Origin: Dyadobacter frigoris
GTDB lineage: Bacteria > Bacteroidota > Bacteroidia > Cytophagales > Spirosomataceae
Length of the DNA: 64,000 bases
Assembly: GCF_005280585.1 (NCBI RefSeq)
Contig: NZ_SZVO01000019.1
Coordinates: 116,046 to 180,045 of the forward strand
Reading direction: 5' to 3'
Below, piece after piece: positions 35,218-43,906 of the stretch. The notes beneath the pieces were generated by a model. That model was not told where the DNA came from. It saw only the letters and a list, made by a program, of their open reading frames with translations, and did no database searches. The position numbers and the translations under genes are program-made. Within the stretch, counting starts at the first letter, position 1. Every line of letters starts with the position of its first letter.

Positions 35218-36030
35218 TTAAGGTTGTACAAATTCGATAAAACCGTTATTTAAAGCCTGTTTCTTTGCTTTTCGCGCAAATGCCGCTGGCGTGGTGCGGC
35301 TATAACGTTTGAATTCCCTGCTCAGGTGGGATTGATCCGTATAACCCAGCTCATGGGCTAATGCTGCAAGGTTGGAATCAGGATCAAGCCACAATTGGTT
35401 TCGCACCTGCTCAAAGCGCATCAGACCGGATACGTCTTTAACCGTATAGCCGGATGATTGCCTGAATTTCCTTTCCAATGTACGAACCGTCGCATGAGCT
35501 ACCGAAGCCACCTGGCTTACCGGCATGGTGCCGTTCGCTTCCCTCATGGCAGCTCCCGCTTTGAACAGCATACCGTGGGTAGCAATCCGGGACCGCACAT
35601 TCAGGAAATACTGTTTTACCTGAGTCACTGCTTCATCTATCCTGCCAGCATTGATACACTCATCCAAAGTAGATTGAAGCTGGGCAACCGGATGCTCAAA
35701 TATGCGCACTCCATCTTTACCGGACGGTAATCCCAGCAAATCAAACACGGTCCAGGGAAAGCACCTGATTCCAATGATTTCTAAACGGTTTTTCGAAGTT
35801 AAGAGAACAGGCTGGTTGAGCAGCCCCATCAGAAACGGGGAGGGCAAAGGTTGCAAGCCTGCATTGGTAGAAATGCCGCAGGCGCTGCCAAAATAAAAAA
35901 TGATTTCAGCGTAGCCATCAGGTATCACCTCAAAACCAGATTGGAGCTCTCCGAAGTCTATACTTGTGTACCAAAAGCAGGTAATAATATCCCGTAGCTC
36001 TTCTGGAGGGTCAAATTCTTGGTGCCGCAT
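35218..36030 (-). CDS. AraC family regulator with DUF6597-type sensor domain
   Basis: About 270 residues from ATG 36030 (ATG 36045 also possible). The N-terminal domain, with ITCFWYTSIDFGELQSGFEV, IPDGYAEIIFYFG and IIGIRCFPWTVFDLLGLP, is the sensor found in a subgroup of AraC proteins. The DNA-binding part contains VRTLERKFRQSSGYTVKDVS and LAALAHELGYTDQSHLSREF. Its target is unknown; it is the middle of three successive AraC-type genes on one strand. Confidence 0.9.
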   Translation of the reverse strand: MRHQEFDPPEELRDIITCFWYTSIDFGELQSGFEVIPDGYAEIIFYFGSACGISTNAGLQPLPSPFLMGLLNQPVLLTSKNRLEIIGIRCFPWTVFDLLGLPSGKDGVRIFEHPVAQLQSTLDECINAGRIDEAVTQVKQYFLNVRSRIATHGMLFKAGAAMREANGTMPVSQVASVAHATVRTLERKFRQSSGYTVKDVSGLMRFEQVRNQLWLDPDSNLAALAHELGYTDQSHLSREFKRYSRTTPAAFARKAKKQALNNGFIEFVQP

Positions 36031-36112
36031 TTTCAAAGATAGCACATTTGGGATGTATTCTATTTAAGTAGGAAGGAAAGTAACGTCAGTCGAAGGCAAT
36101 GAAATCGTCTTG

Positions 36113-37024
36113 TCAGTTAAACGTTTGCCGAAACTCCAAAGGAGAAATGTTCATTTTCTTTTTAAACAGTTTGTTGAACGACTGAGGATATTCGAAACCT
36201 AATTGATAAGCGATTTCTGCAACTGATAAATTTGTTGCTGTAAGATATTCCCTGGCTTTTTCAAGGAGTTTTTCCTGAATATGCTGCTGAGCACTTTGTC
36301 CTGTAAGTGACCGCAGCATATCACTTAAATAATGAGGTGACAAATTGAGGTTTTTTGCCAGAAGTTCAACCGTCGGAAGTCCGTTCCTAAGCGTTTCTTC
36401 CTGTTCGAAAAATTCACTTAAAAATTTTTCTATTTTAGTCAGCAAATCATGGTTTACGGCTTTTCGGGTAATAAACTGCCTTTCGTAAAACCGGTTACTG
36501 TAATTTATCAATAAATCAATTTGAGACAGAATAATACCTTGTGTATGCTTGTCTATGTGCTGATATTCTCCATCAATTTTTTGAAAAATCTCTACAATGT
36601 TTTTTTCTTCCTTTTCCGAAAGATGCAGTGCTTCATTAACGGCATAAGAGAAAAAACCATAATCTCTGATCGTTGTGGCAAGCGGATGTTTATATAGAAA
36701 ATCGGGATGGAACATCAGTACATACCCCGTTCCGGTTTCCTGGTTTGTAATATTAGTTTCCGGAGCATCAAGGCCATGAATCTGTTTAGGAGCAATAAAA
36801 GTCATTACGCCTTTGTCATAATCGTAATATTGCTGACCATATTTTACTTTTCCTAAAACATCTTTTTTTAATGAAACACAATAGAAATTCAAAGAAAACT
36901 GTTCCCAGATCGCATCGTCGGCAAGACGCATATCCTGAACGCGCACCACGCTTACCAGCGGATGTAAAGGCTCCGGCAGGGATAGCAAACGATGAAACCG
37001 GGATATAGAATTAATGATATTCAT
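36113..37024 (-). CDS. AraC family transcriptional regulator
   Basis: 303 residues. Cupin-type sensor (VMTFIAPKQIHGLDAPETN, GYVLMFHPDFLYKHPLA) followed by AraC helix-turn-helices LLAKNLNLSPHYLSDMLRSL and VAEIAYQLGFEYPQSFNKLF. An SDR gene follows downstream on the same strand with a hairpin between them. In related bacteria this regulator type is often placed beside an SDR of the kind seen here, which makes it the likely target. The effector is unknown. Confidence 0.92.
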   Translation of the reverse strand: MNIINSISRFHRLLSLPEPLHPLVSVVRVQDMRLADDAIWEQFSLNFYCVSLKKDVLGKVKYGQQYYDYDKGVMTFIAPKQIHGLDAPETNITNQETGTGYVLMFHPDFLYKHPLATTIRDYGFFSYAVNEALHLSEKEEKNIVEIFQKIDGEYQHIDKHTQGIILSQIDLLINYSNRFYERQFITRKAVNHDLLTKIEKFLSEFFEQEETLRNGLPTVELLAKNLNLSPHYLSDMLRSLTGQSAQQHIQEKLLEKAREYLTATNLSVAEIAYQLGFEYPQSFNKLFKKKMNISPLEFRQTFN

Positions 37025-37046
37025 TTTGATTTTTTTATAAACTTAC

Positions 37047-37077
37047 AACAGGCAACTGTCTTCTGAAGTTGCCTGTT
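37047..37077. repeat. Hairpin between AraC and SDR genes
   Basis: 11-bp perfect arms AACAGGCAACT/AGTTGCCTGTT. The T run lies on the plus-strand side, so it is not a classic terminator for the minus-strand SDR gene. It may terminate antisense transcription or act as an RNA stability hairpin. Confidence 0.6.
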
Positions 37078-37086
37078 TTTTATCAG

Positions 37087-37890
37087 CTAGCCAAGAATCT
37101 GTTTCCTGATCTCTTTTCTAAATTCTTCGGTTCCTATTTCCAAACGTCTTGCGTACAACGCTTTTGCGTCGTTGCCTGCTATGTAACGAATCTGGTCTTT
37201 GTCATCCGTCGCTGCTTCGTAAACAATTTCAGCAATTTGTCCGGCAGTTGAAGCTGAATCCATCATTGAATCTACAATTGAGAATAATTTATCCTCAATT
37301 TCCTGATATTCAGGCTTTGAGTTTCTGTCGAGCGACCGGCCTATAAAATCGGTTGCTATACCGCCCGGTGCAATGGTTTTGATTTTTATATTTTGCAGGC
37401 CGAGTTCGAACGACATACTTTCCGACCAGCCTTCTATGGCAAATTTCGTGGCGTGATAAATTGAATGTAGCGGAAATGCAAGAAGTCCGCCCATGGAAGT
37501 GGTGCTGATAAACAAGCCAGCTTTCTTTTCTCTAAAATAGGGGATAAATTCATGCGTAACACGCAATACACCTATAAGGTTTGTATCAATCTGTTTTAAA
37601 ATCTGTTCATCACTAAACGCTTCCATGGCACCCATTAATCCATAACCTGCGTTATTAAACACCACATCAATTGCATACAGAGAAATGGCTTTGGCTACCG
37701 TACTTTTAATTTGTTCAGGGTTGGTAACGTCAAGGGGGAAAAGAGTAACGTTTGTCAATTGCGTGAGTTCTGTTTCCTTTTCGGGATTTCGCATGGTGGC
37801 AATAACATTCCAGCCTTTTGACTGAAATAATCTGGCAGTTGCCTTTCCCAAACCTGTTGATGCGCCTGTAATGAAAATTGTTTTTTGCAT
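37087..37890 (-). CDS. SDR family oxidoreductase
   Basis: 267 residues. Classical SDR: IFITGASTGLGKATARLFQS for the cofactor, NNAGYGLMGAMEAFSDEQ, STTSMGGLLAFPLHS and the catalytic IYHATKFAIEGWSESM. TMRNPEKE after beta-2 suggests NADP use. The substrate is unknown. It lies upstream of the third AraC-type gene on the same strand and is the first accessory gene after the tRNA. Confidence 0.93.
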   Translation of the reverse strand: MQKTIFITGASTGLGKATARLFQSKGWNVIATMRNPEKETELTQLTNVTLFPLDVTNPEQIKSTVAKAISLYAIDVVFNNAGYGLMGAMEAFSDEQILKQIDTNLIGVLRVTHEFIPYFREKKAGLFISTTSMGGLLAFPLHSIYHATKFAIEGWSESMSFELGLQNIKIKTIAPGGIATDFIGRSLDRNSKPEYQEIEDKLFSIVDSMMDSASTAGQIAEIVYEAATDDKDQIRYIAGNDAKALYARRLEIGTEEFRKEIRKQILG

Positions 37891-38114
37891 TTTTCTGCTG
37901 TTTGAATTTTACAATGCAAAAATCAGACAATAAAAAATGCCCTTTGTTTCCAAATCGCGGTTAGTTGTTTCCAAATCGGAGGTAATACAGAAATTATAAC
38001 TTTTAAATACAGTAGGGGGCTGTGTTTCCGGAAAAAGCCGGTTGGAATTTTAGTTATAATAGTTTTTAGGGCAAAAAAAAATGGCAAACCAAAAAATTGA
38101 TTTACCATTTCTCG

Positions 38115-38188
38115 TAGCGGGAAGCAGGATCGAACTGCTGACCTCAGGGTTATGAATCCTGTGCTCTAACCATCTGAGCTACCCCGCC
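38115..38188 (-). tRNA. tRNA-Met (CAT anticodon, elongator type)
   Basis: A full cloverleaf on the minus strand: acceptor GGCGGGG with TCCCGCT, D arm GCTC/GAGC, anticodon loop TTCATAA, T arm AGCAG-TTCGATC-CTGCT and discriminator A. CCA is not encoded. The last anticodon-stem pair (31-39) is A-C rather than a Watson-Crick pair. CAT could also be an isoleucine tRNA with lysidine, but the GGCGGGGTAGCTCAG start fits elongator Met. It marks the right edge of the accessory block. Confidence 0.93.
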
Positions 38189-38387
38189 GGACTGTTATTG
38201 TGGTGCAAAAGTATGTTAAATAAATTTATGACGCAATAGTTTTTGGTAAAATCCTGTTAAAAAAGTAATTTAAATTAAAACGAAAAAGTACATTGCTGCT
38301 TTTTATTAGTGAATTATGCTATATTACAACTTTTAAGATCAGCAGGTTAACTTTCAAGAAATGGACGCACCATTAAACCCAGTCAAT

Positions 38388-38780
38388 ATGGAAAAATTTA
38401 AATTTATTACTGAATTTGAATTACGCTCATCCCCAAAAGTTTTATTCCCATATATATCCACGCCTTCCGGACTTGAACAATGGTTTGCAGAGAAGGTAAT
38501 TGTGATGCCAAATCAAAGATTCGATTTTCAATGGGACGGAGATAGCCATGTTGCAAAACAAACCGGTTTACGAATTAATAAAGGTGTCAAGTTTGAATTT
38601 GAAAATACAAGTCCTGACGAGCTTGACAATAATCACCTGGAAATGAAGTTAGAAGTAAGTGAATTAACCCAGACAACGTTTCTGAGAGTTACGGATTATT
38701 CCGCAAATCGGGATGAGGCTGAACTATTATCGTTATGGAATGGGTTTATGGATAATCTAAAAGAAATTGTAGGGAGTTGA
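38388..38780 (+). CDS. START-like domain protein
   Basis: About 130 residues from ATG 38388 (ATG 38361 also possible). FKFITEFELRSSPKVLFPYI, then STPSGLEQWFAEKV and the C-terminal LLSLWNGFMDNLKEIVG fit the Bacteroidota START-like (SRPBCC) family of unknown function. Its stop codon overlaps the start of the LptF/G permease gene by one base (TGATG), so the two are translationally coupled. That suggests a shared envelope-lipid function, as an inference. Confidence 0.85.
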   Translation: MEKFKFITEFELRSSPKVLFPYISTPSGLEQWFAEKVIVMPNQRFDFQWDGDSHVAKQTGLRINKGVKFEFENTSPDELDNNHLEMKLEVSELTQTTFLRVTDYSANRDEAELLSLWNGFMDNLKEIVGS

Positions 38781-40276
38781 TGAAAAAGCTGGATAAGCTT
38801 ATACTAATGTCCTTTTGGGGACCGTTTTTGGTTACTATGTCGGTGGTGGTTTTCATATTTCTGATGAAGATCATGATTTTTTACATTGACGATTTTGTGT
38901 CTAAGGATTTAGGCATTTGGGATTACTCCCGGTTATTCTTTTTCTTTAGCCTGATCACTGTTCCCACCGCTCTTCCGCTCGCGATGCTGCTGTCTTCACT
39001 TATGGCTTTCGGGAATCTGGGCGAATTTTTTGAATTGACGGCTATAAAAAGCGCAGGAATATCTGTTGTGCGCGCTATGGCTCCTTTATTTATTGTGGCC
39101 GTCGCGATCAGCATTTTTTCTTTTTATTTTAATGACCGGATTTCTCCCTGGGCAAATCTGAAAGGGTATAGTCTGCTTTATGATATAAAAACGACCAAAG
39201 CAACGCTGAAAATTAAGGAAGGAATATTCTACAACGATCTTCCTGGTTACAGCATCAAGGTTGACAAAAAAATGGCCGATGCCCAATCCATGAAGGGTAT
39301 GGTGATTTATAAACATGATAACCGTTCTTACGAGCATGGAAATACAACGATTATTCTTGCCGATTCGGGGAAAATGTATACCATCAATGAAAACTCCAAC
39401 CTGGTCATTGAGTTGTTTAATGGCACGATGTACACCGAAGATAATGACAATGGAGGGCGCCCTGCCTATATTGTTTCACCGGTAGGGCAGGCTCCGCCAG
39501 CGCATACAAAATTTACAAGAAATATTTTTGACCATTACAAATTAGTTGAAAGCCTTTCCTCTTTTGGCATGAAACGGACGGACGAAGGGCAATTCAAGTA
39601 TCATGAGTTCATGAAGAATATCAATGATCTGAATCATACTTCCGATTCGATCAGGACTTCATACAATGAGACAAAAAAGAATTTGTTACCGAACAGTCAG
39701 CAGTATTTTTCCTACAACTATAAGCAGGGAACGGATAAAAAACTAAAATCCGGCGTCTGGATTGATTCTTTGCTGAATAAGCCATTATCTGATAGTTTGA
39801 AAAAAGAAATACTTACAAATGCCAAAAGTTCCGCGGCCAGTATGCAGAGCTATGTAAAATCCAACGCGGATTATTTGCAGGCCAAAATTAAAGATGCCAG
39901 TAAATATGAATTGGAAAAACATCATAAATATACACAGGCACTTTCTTGTCTGGTGATGTTTTTGATCGGCGCTCCGTTAGGCGCCATTATTAAAAAAGGA
40001 GGATTCGGTGTTCCGGTACTTGTTTCGGTTCTGTTTTTTATTTTACTATATGTGCTTATTAATCAAGGCGATAAGTGGGTAAAGGAAGGGCTTGTTATCG
40101 TTCCGGTTGGTGCCTGGCTTGCCAATACTGTTTTATTTTTGGCAGGAATGTATTTCATCGACAGGGCGCGCAGCGACTCCCGTCTTTTTGATAAGGATGT
40201 TTACCAAATGCGTATTAAAAGAATTAAATCTTTTATCGCAAGTAGATTCGGTAAAACGCCGCTTATCAATTCATAG
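38780..40276 (+). CDS. LptF/LptG family permease
   Basis: 498 residues from ATG 38780. Three membrane helices at the N-terminus (SFWGPFLVTMSVVVFIFLMK start), a periplasmic beta-jellyroll region (about 115-300, IKEGIFYNDLPGYSIKVDK), and three more helices at the C-terminus (LSCLVMFLIGAPLGAIIKKG). This is the family that with LptB extracts lipopolysaccharide toward the outer membrane. Bacteroidota forms are longer in the middle, as here. Which of LptF or LptG it is cannot be decided. Confidence 0.92.
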   Translation: MKKLDKLILMSFWGPFLVTMSVVVFIFLMKIMIFYIDDFVSKDLGIWDYSRLFFFFSLITVPTALPLAMLLSSLMAFGNLGEFFELTAIKSAGISVVRAMAPLFIVAVAISIFSFYFNDRISPWANLKGYSLLYDIKTTKATLKIKEGIFYNDLPGYSIKVDKKMADAQSMKGMVIYKHDNRSYEHGNTTIILADSGKMYTINENSNLVIELFNGTMYTEDNDNGGRPAYIVSPVGQAPPAHTKFTRNIFDHYKLVESLSSFGMKRTDEGQFKYHEFMKNINDLNHTSDSIRTSYNETKKNLLPNSQQYFSYNYKQGTDKKLKSGVWIDSLLNKPLSDSLKKEILTNAKSSAASMQSYVKSNADYLQAKIKDASKYELEKHHKYTQALSCLVMFLIGAPLGAIIKKGGFGVPVLVSVLFFILLYVLINQGDKWVKEGLVIVPVGAWLANTVLFLAGMYFIDRARSDSRLFDKDVYQMRIKRIKSFIASRFGKTPLINS

Positions 40277-40310
40277 TAAAATTATATTTTCTTTATATTA
40301 AAAGAATTTG

Positions 40311-40318
40311 TACTTTTG
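40311..40318 (+). promoter_or_regulatory. -7 box upstream of rpsO
   Basis: TACTTTTG fits the Bacteroidota TAnnTTTG box and lies 61 bases before the rpsO start, leaving a leader of about 50 bases. Confidence 0.5.
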
Positions 40319-40378
40319 CGACCTTGTTTACGGTATAGTGCTGTAAATGTATTCATTTATTAATCTGTTGTTACAATC

Positions 40379-40654
40379 ATGTATTTAACTACGGAAAAGA
40401 AGAGAGAGATCTTCGAAACCAAAGGTTTTAAGAAAGAAGGCGGAGACACAGGATCGGCCGAATCACAAATTGCTTTATTTACGTACCGTATCAATTATTT
40501 GAACGAGCACTTAAAGACGCACAAAAAGGATAATGACACTCGCCTTGGACTACTTAAAATGGTAGGAAAGCGTAGAAGATTATTGGATTATCTTTTCAAA
40601 AACGACATTTCTCGTTACCGTGCGATTATCGCGGAATTGAACATCCGTAAGTAA
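40379..40654 (+). CDS. rpsO: 30S ribosomal protein S15
   Basis: 91 residues, the standard length. FETKGFKKEGGDTGSAESQI, ALFTYRINYLNEHLKTHKKD and VGKRRRLLDYLFKNDISRYR carry the conserved 16S rRNA-binding residues. S15 organises the central domain of the small subunit. The rpsO-pnp order is ancient and conserved. Here a terminator-like hairpin lies between them. Confidence 0.98.
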   Translation: MYLTTEKKREIFETKGFKKEGGDTGSAESQIALFTYRINYLNEHLKTHKKDNDTRLGLLKMVGKRRRLLDYLFKNDISRYRAIIAELNIRK

Positions 40655-40662
40655 TTTTTTAG

Positions 40663-40701
40663 ATCAGGGAACTTGCAGCATCGTAAGTTCCCTGATTTTT
40701 T
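40663..40701 (+). terminator. Hairpin terminator or processing site between rpsO and pnp
   Basis: 12-bp perfect arms ATCAGGGAACTT/AAGTTCCCTGAT around a 10-nt loop, followed by T6. It probably limits read-through into pnp or protects the rpsO mRNA end. Confidence 0.85.
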
Positions 40702-40771
40702 GCGGAAATTGACAGAATTCACAGGAAACGTTCTGGTGACGTTTTCACAGCTACCAAACATTACATATTCT

Positions 40772-42907
40772 ATGCTATTTAACATAGTGACCAAAACGAT
40801 ACCATTGCCTGATGGTAGAGAAATTACAATTGAAACAGGAAAATTAGCAAAACAGGCAGATGGATCGGTCGTGGTACGTATGGGTAATACCATGCTATTA
40901 GCTACTGTTGTTGCCAATAAAGATATTAGAGAGGGAATTGATTTCTTGCCTCTTTCTGTTGATTATCAGGAAAAATTTGCTTCGGCAGGTAGAATTCCCG
41001 GAAGTTTTATGCGTCGTGAAGGAAAACTTTCAGACCATGAAGTTTTGGTAAGCCGTTTGGTGGACCGCGTTCTTCGTCCTCTTTTCCCTGACGATTACCA
41101 CGCAGAAATTCAGGTTAATATTATGTTGATCTCTGCTGATGCTGAGGCTTTGCCTGACGCATTGGCTGCATTGGCTGCTTCTGCTGCTATTGCTGCATCG
41201 GATATTCCCTTCGGCGGACCTGTTTCGGAAGTACGCGTGGCTAAAATTGACGGACAATTGGTGATCAACCCAGGTTCTTCTGTTTTGGAAAAAGCTACAT
41301 TGGAGCTTTTGGTAGGTGCTACTTACCAGGATATCACAATGGTTGAAGGAGAAATGGACGAAGTTTCGGAAGAAGAAGTTATCGAAGCTTTGAAATTTGC
41401 TCATGAAGTGATTAAACAACAGTGTCTTGCTGTTAAAGAATTCGAAGCTGCTGTTGGAAATACAGTAAAACGCGATTACGTTGGAGACGTTCAGGATGAG
41501 GAATTGGAAGCACGTGTTCGTGAATTCTGCTACGATAAAGTGTATGCAGTAGCCCAATTGGGTTCAACAAATAAAAATGTTCGTAAAGAAGCTGCAAAAG
41601 CAGTTCTGGCCGAATTTCTTGAAACGATTGGTGACGAAGAAGAAGTTAGTCTTTCTCTTGTAAAACGTTATTTCCACGATTTGGAATATGACGCATCCCG
41701 TCGTTTGGTATTGGATGAAAGAAAACGTCTTGACGGGCGTGCATTGGATGAAGTTCGTCCGATCGCTTCTGAAATTGATTTCCTTCCAAATGCACACGGT
41801 TCTGCTTTGTTTACACGTGGAGAAACTCAGTCGCTTACAACAGTAACGTTAGGTACGAAAAATGATGAGCAGATTATTGATACGCCGTTGAAATATGGTT
41901 ACAGCAAATTCTTGCTTCATTATAACTTTCCGGGCTTTTCAACTGGTGAAGTAAAACCTAACCGCGGGCCGGGACGTCGTGAAGTGGGTCATGGAAACCT
42001 TGCTTTGCGTGCTTTGAAAAAAGTACTTCCCGCACCAGAAGATAACCCATACACAATCCGTATCGTTTCTGATATTCTGGAATCAAACGGTTCTTCATCT
42101 ATGGCAACTGTTTGTGCAGGTTCTTTGGCACTTATGGACTCTGGTTTGAAAATCAAGGCTCCTGTGTCAGGAATTGCAATGGGATTGATCTCGGATGAAA
42201 AAACGGGTCAATACGCTGTGCTTTCAGATATTTTAGGTGATGAAGATCATTTGGGAGATATGGATTTCAAGGTGACTGGTACTGAAAAAGGTATCACGGC
42301 TTGTCAAATGGATATTAAAGTAAACGGACTTTCGTTTGAAGTATTGTCAGAAGCGCTTTTGCAAGCAAAAGCTGGTCGTCTGCATATTTTGGGTGAAATG
42401 AATAAAACGATTAAAGAACATCGTCCTGACCTGAAACCTCACACGCCTCGCGCCGTCATAATCAAAATTGACCGTGAGATGATTGGAGCTGTTATCGGGC
42501 CCGGAGGTAAAGTTGTTCAGGATATTCAGAAAGAATCTGGTGCTACTGTTTCTATTGAAGAAAAAGATGGTGCAGGTTATGTAAGTATATTTTCGGCAGA
42601 CAAGACTTCAATGGATAAAGCGGTTGCACGGATTCGTGGAATCATCCTTGTTCCTGAAATCGGAGAGGTTTATTCCGGTAAAGTGAAGTCTATTATGCCT
42701 TTTGGTGCGTTCGTTGAATTTTTACCAGGTAAAGACGGATTACTTCATATTTCAGAGATCAAGTGGGAGAGAATTGAAACGATGGATGGTGTTCTTGAAG
42801 TTGGGGAAGAAGTGCAGGTAAAATTGGTTGAGGTAGACAAGAAAACAGGCAAGTATCGTCTGTCTCGCAAAGTGTTACTTCCAAAGCCAGAGAACAAAAA
42901 CGCATAA
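40772..42907 (+). CDS. pnp: Polynucleotide phosphorylase
   Basis: 711 residues from ATG 40772; the frame is open further upstream across the hairpin, but FNIVTKTIPLPDGREITIET is the usual beginning. Two RNase PH domains (DYQEKFASAGRIPGSFMRRE and FPGFSTGEVKPNRGPGRREV), a KH domain (IGAVIGPGGKVVQDIQKESG) and a C-terminal S1 domain (GKVKSIMPFGAFVEFLPGKD). It degrades RNA from the 3' end with phosphate. All domains are intact. Confidence 0.98.
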   Translation: MLFNIVTKTIPLPDGREITIETGKLAKQADGSVVVRMGNTMLLATVVANKDIREGIDFLPLSVDYQEKFASAGRIPGSFMRREGKLSDHEVLVSRLVDRVLRPLFPDDYHAEIQVNIMLISADAEALPDALAALAASAAIAASDIPFGGPVSEVRVAKIDGQLVINPGSSVLEKATLELLVGATYQDITMVEGEMDEVSEEEVIEALKFAHEVIKQQCLAVKEFEAAVGNTVKRDYVGDVQDEELEARVREFCYDKVYAVAQLGSTNKNVRKEAAKAVLAEFLETIGDEEEVSLSLVKRYFHDLEYDASRRLVLDERKRLDGRALDEVRPIASEIDFLPNAHGSALFTRGETQSLTTVTLGTKNDEQIIDTPLKYGYSKFLLHYNFPGFSTGEVKPNRGPGRREVGHGNLALRALKKVLPAPEDNPYTIRIVSDILESNGSSSMATVCAGSLALMDSGLKIKAPVSGIAMGLISDEKTGQYAVLSDILGDEDHLGDMDFKVTGTEKGITACQMDIKVNGLSFEVLSEALLQAKAGRLHILGEMNKTIKEHRPDLKPHTPRAVIIKIDREMIGAVIGPGGKVVQDIQKESGATVSIEEKDGAGYVSIFSADKTSMDKAVARIRGIILVPEIGEVYSGKVKSIMPFGAFVEFLPGKDGLLHISEIKWERIETMDGVLEVGEEVQVKLVEVDKKTGKYRLSRKVLLPKPENKNA

Positions 42908-42975
42908 AATTGTGTTTTCATCAACAAGGGCATTTTTTAATGTCGTTATTTATACATATTAATATTTGAATTTAG

Positions 42976-43839
42976 ATGAGACAGCTAAAGATCAGTAAGC
43001 AGATCACCAACCGTGAAAGTCAGTCGTTAGATAAATACTTGCAGGAAATCGGGAAGGTAGATTTGTTAACGCCGGATGAGGAGGTGACGTTAGCTCAAAA
43101 AATCAGGGACGGGGATCAGCTAGCATTGGAGCGATTGACTAAAGCTAACCTTCGTTTTGTTGTTTCTGTTGCGAAACAATATCAAAATCAAGGTCTTTCT
43201 TTAGGAGATTTGATCAATGAAGGTAACTTGGGATTAATTAAAGCTGCACAGCGTTTCGATGAAACACGCGGTTTTAAGTTTATCTCCTATGCAGTTTGGT
43301 GGATCCGCCAGTCTATTCTTCAGGCGCTTGCTGAACAATCACGTATTGTACGTCTTCCATTGAACCGTGTTGGTTCTTTGAATAAAATTTCAAAGACTTT
43401 TTCTGAGCTGGAACAACGTTTTGAGCGTGAGCCATCTCCGGAAGAGTTAGCGGAAGTATTAGAAATTTCTTCTTCGGAAGTTGTTGATACTATGAAAATA
43501 TCCGGAAGGCACGTATCCATGGATGCGCCTTTCGTACAAGGTGAAGAAAACAGTCTTTTGGACGTTCTTGAAAATGATTTGGAAGACAAACCGGATTCTG
43601 GTTTGGTTAACGAATCATTGCGTAAGGAAGTACAGCGTGCACTTTGCACATTGACACAGAGAGAAGCTGATGTAATTGCCCTTTATTTCGGCTTAAATGG
43701 CGAACATGCGATGACTTTGGAAGAGATTGGTGAGAAGTTCAACCTAACCCGTGAACGCGTTCGTCAGATCAAGGAAAAGGCTATTCGCAGATTACGTCAC
43801 GTATCAAGAAGCAAAGCTTTGAAAACTTATTTAGGTTAA
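42976..43839 (+). CDS. rpoD: Primary sigma factor, RpoD/SigA type
   Basis: 287 residues. Region 1.2 (SLDKYLQEIGKVDLLTPDEE), region 2 (NLRFVVSVAKQYQNQGLSLG and FISYAVWWIRQSILQALAEQ), region 3, and region 4 with LTQREADVIALYFGLNGEHA and LTRERVRQIKEKAIRRLRH are complete. Region 1.1 is absent, as in the short primary sigma of Bacteroidota, which recognises TTG and TAnnTTTG promoters. A small hairpin with T run follows the stop codon. Confidence 0.97.
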   Translation: MRQLKISKQITNRESQSLDKYLQEIGKVDLLTPDEEVTLAQKIRDGDQLALERLTKANLRFVVSVAKQYQNQGLSLGDLINEGNLGLIKAAQRFDETRGFKFISYAVWWIRQSILQALAEQSRIVRLPLNRVGSLNKISKTFSELEQRFEREPSPEELAEVLEISSSEVVDTMKISGRHVSMDAPFVQGEENSLLDVLENDLEDKPDSGLVNESLRKEVQRALCTLTQREADVIALYFGLNGEHAMTLEEIGEKFNLTRERVRQIKEKAIRRLRHVSRSKALKTYLG

Positions 43840-43867
43840 GACCTGAAAATCCTTATTTTAAAATTAA

Positions 43868-43893
43868 AATGGCCTCTTTTTGAGGCTATTTTT
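43868..43893 (+). terminator. Terminator after the sigma factor gene
   Basis: Stem GCCTC/GAGGC (extended by A-T pairs) with a T-rich loop, followed by T5. It lies 29 bases after the stop codon and just before menD. Confidence 0.75.
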
Positions 43894-43906
43894 GTATATA
43901 ATCGAA

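Noticed and set aside
28293..38188. Considered as a prophage or integrative element
   Set aside because: No integrase, phage structural gene, conjugation gene or duplicated attachment site was found; only its position beside the tRNA is suggestive.
41030..41557. 175-codon minus-strand frame inside pnp
   Set aside because: Fully antisense to a well-conserved housekeeping gene; composition is that of a reverse reading.
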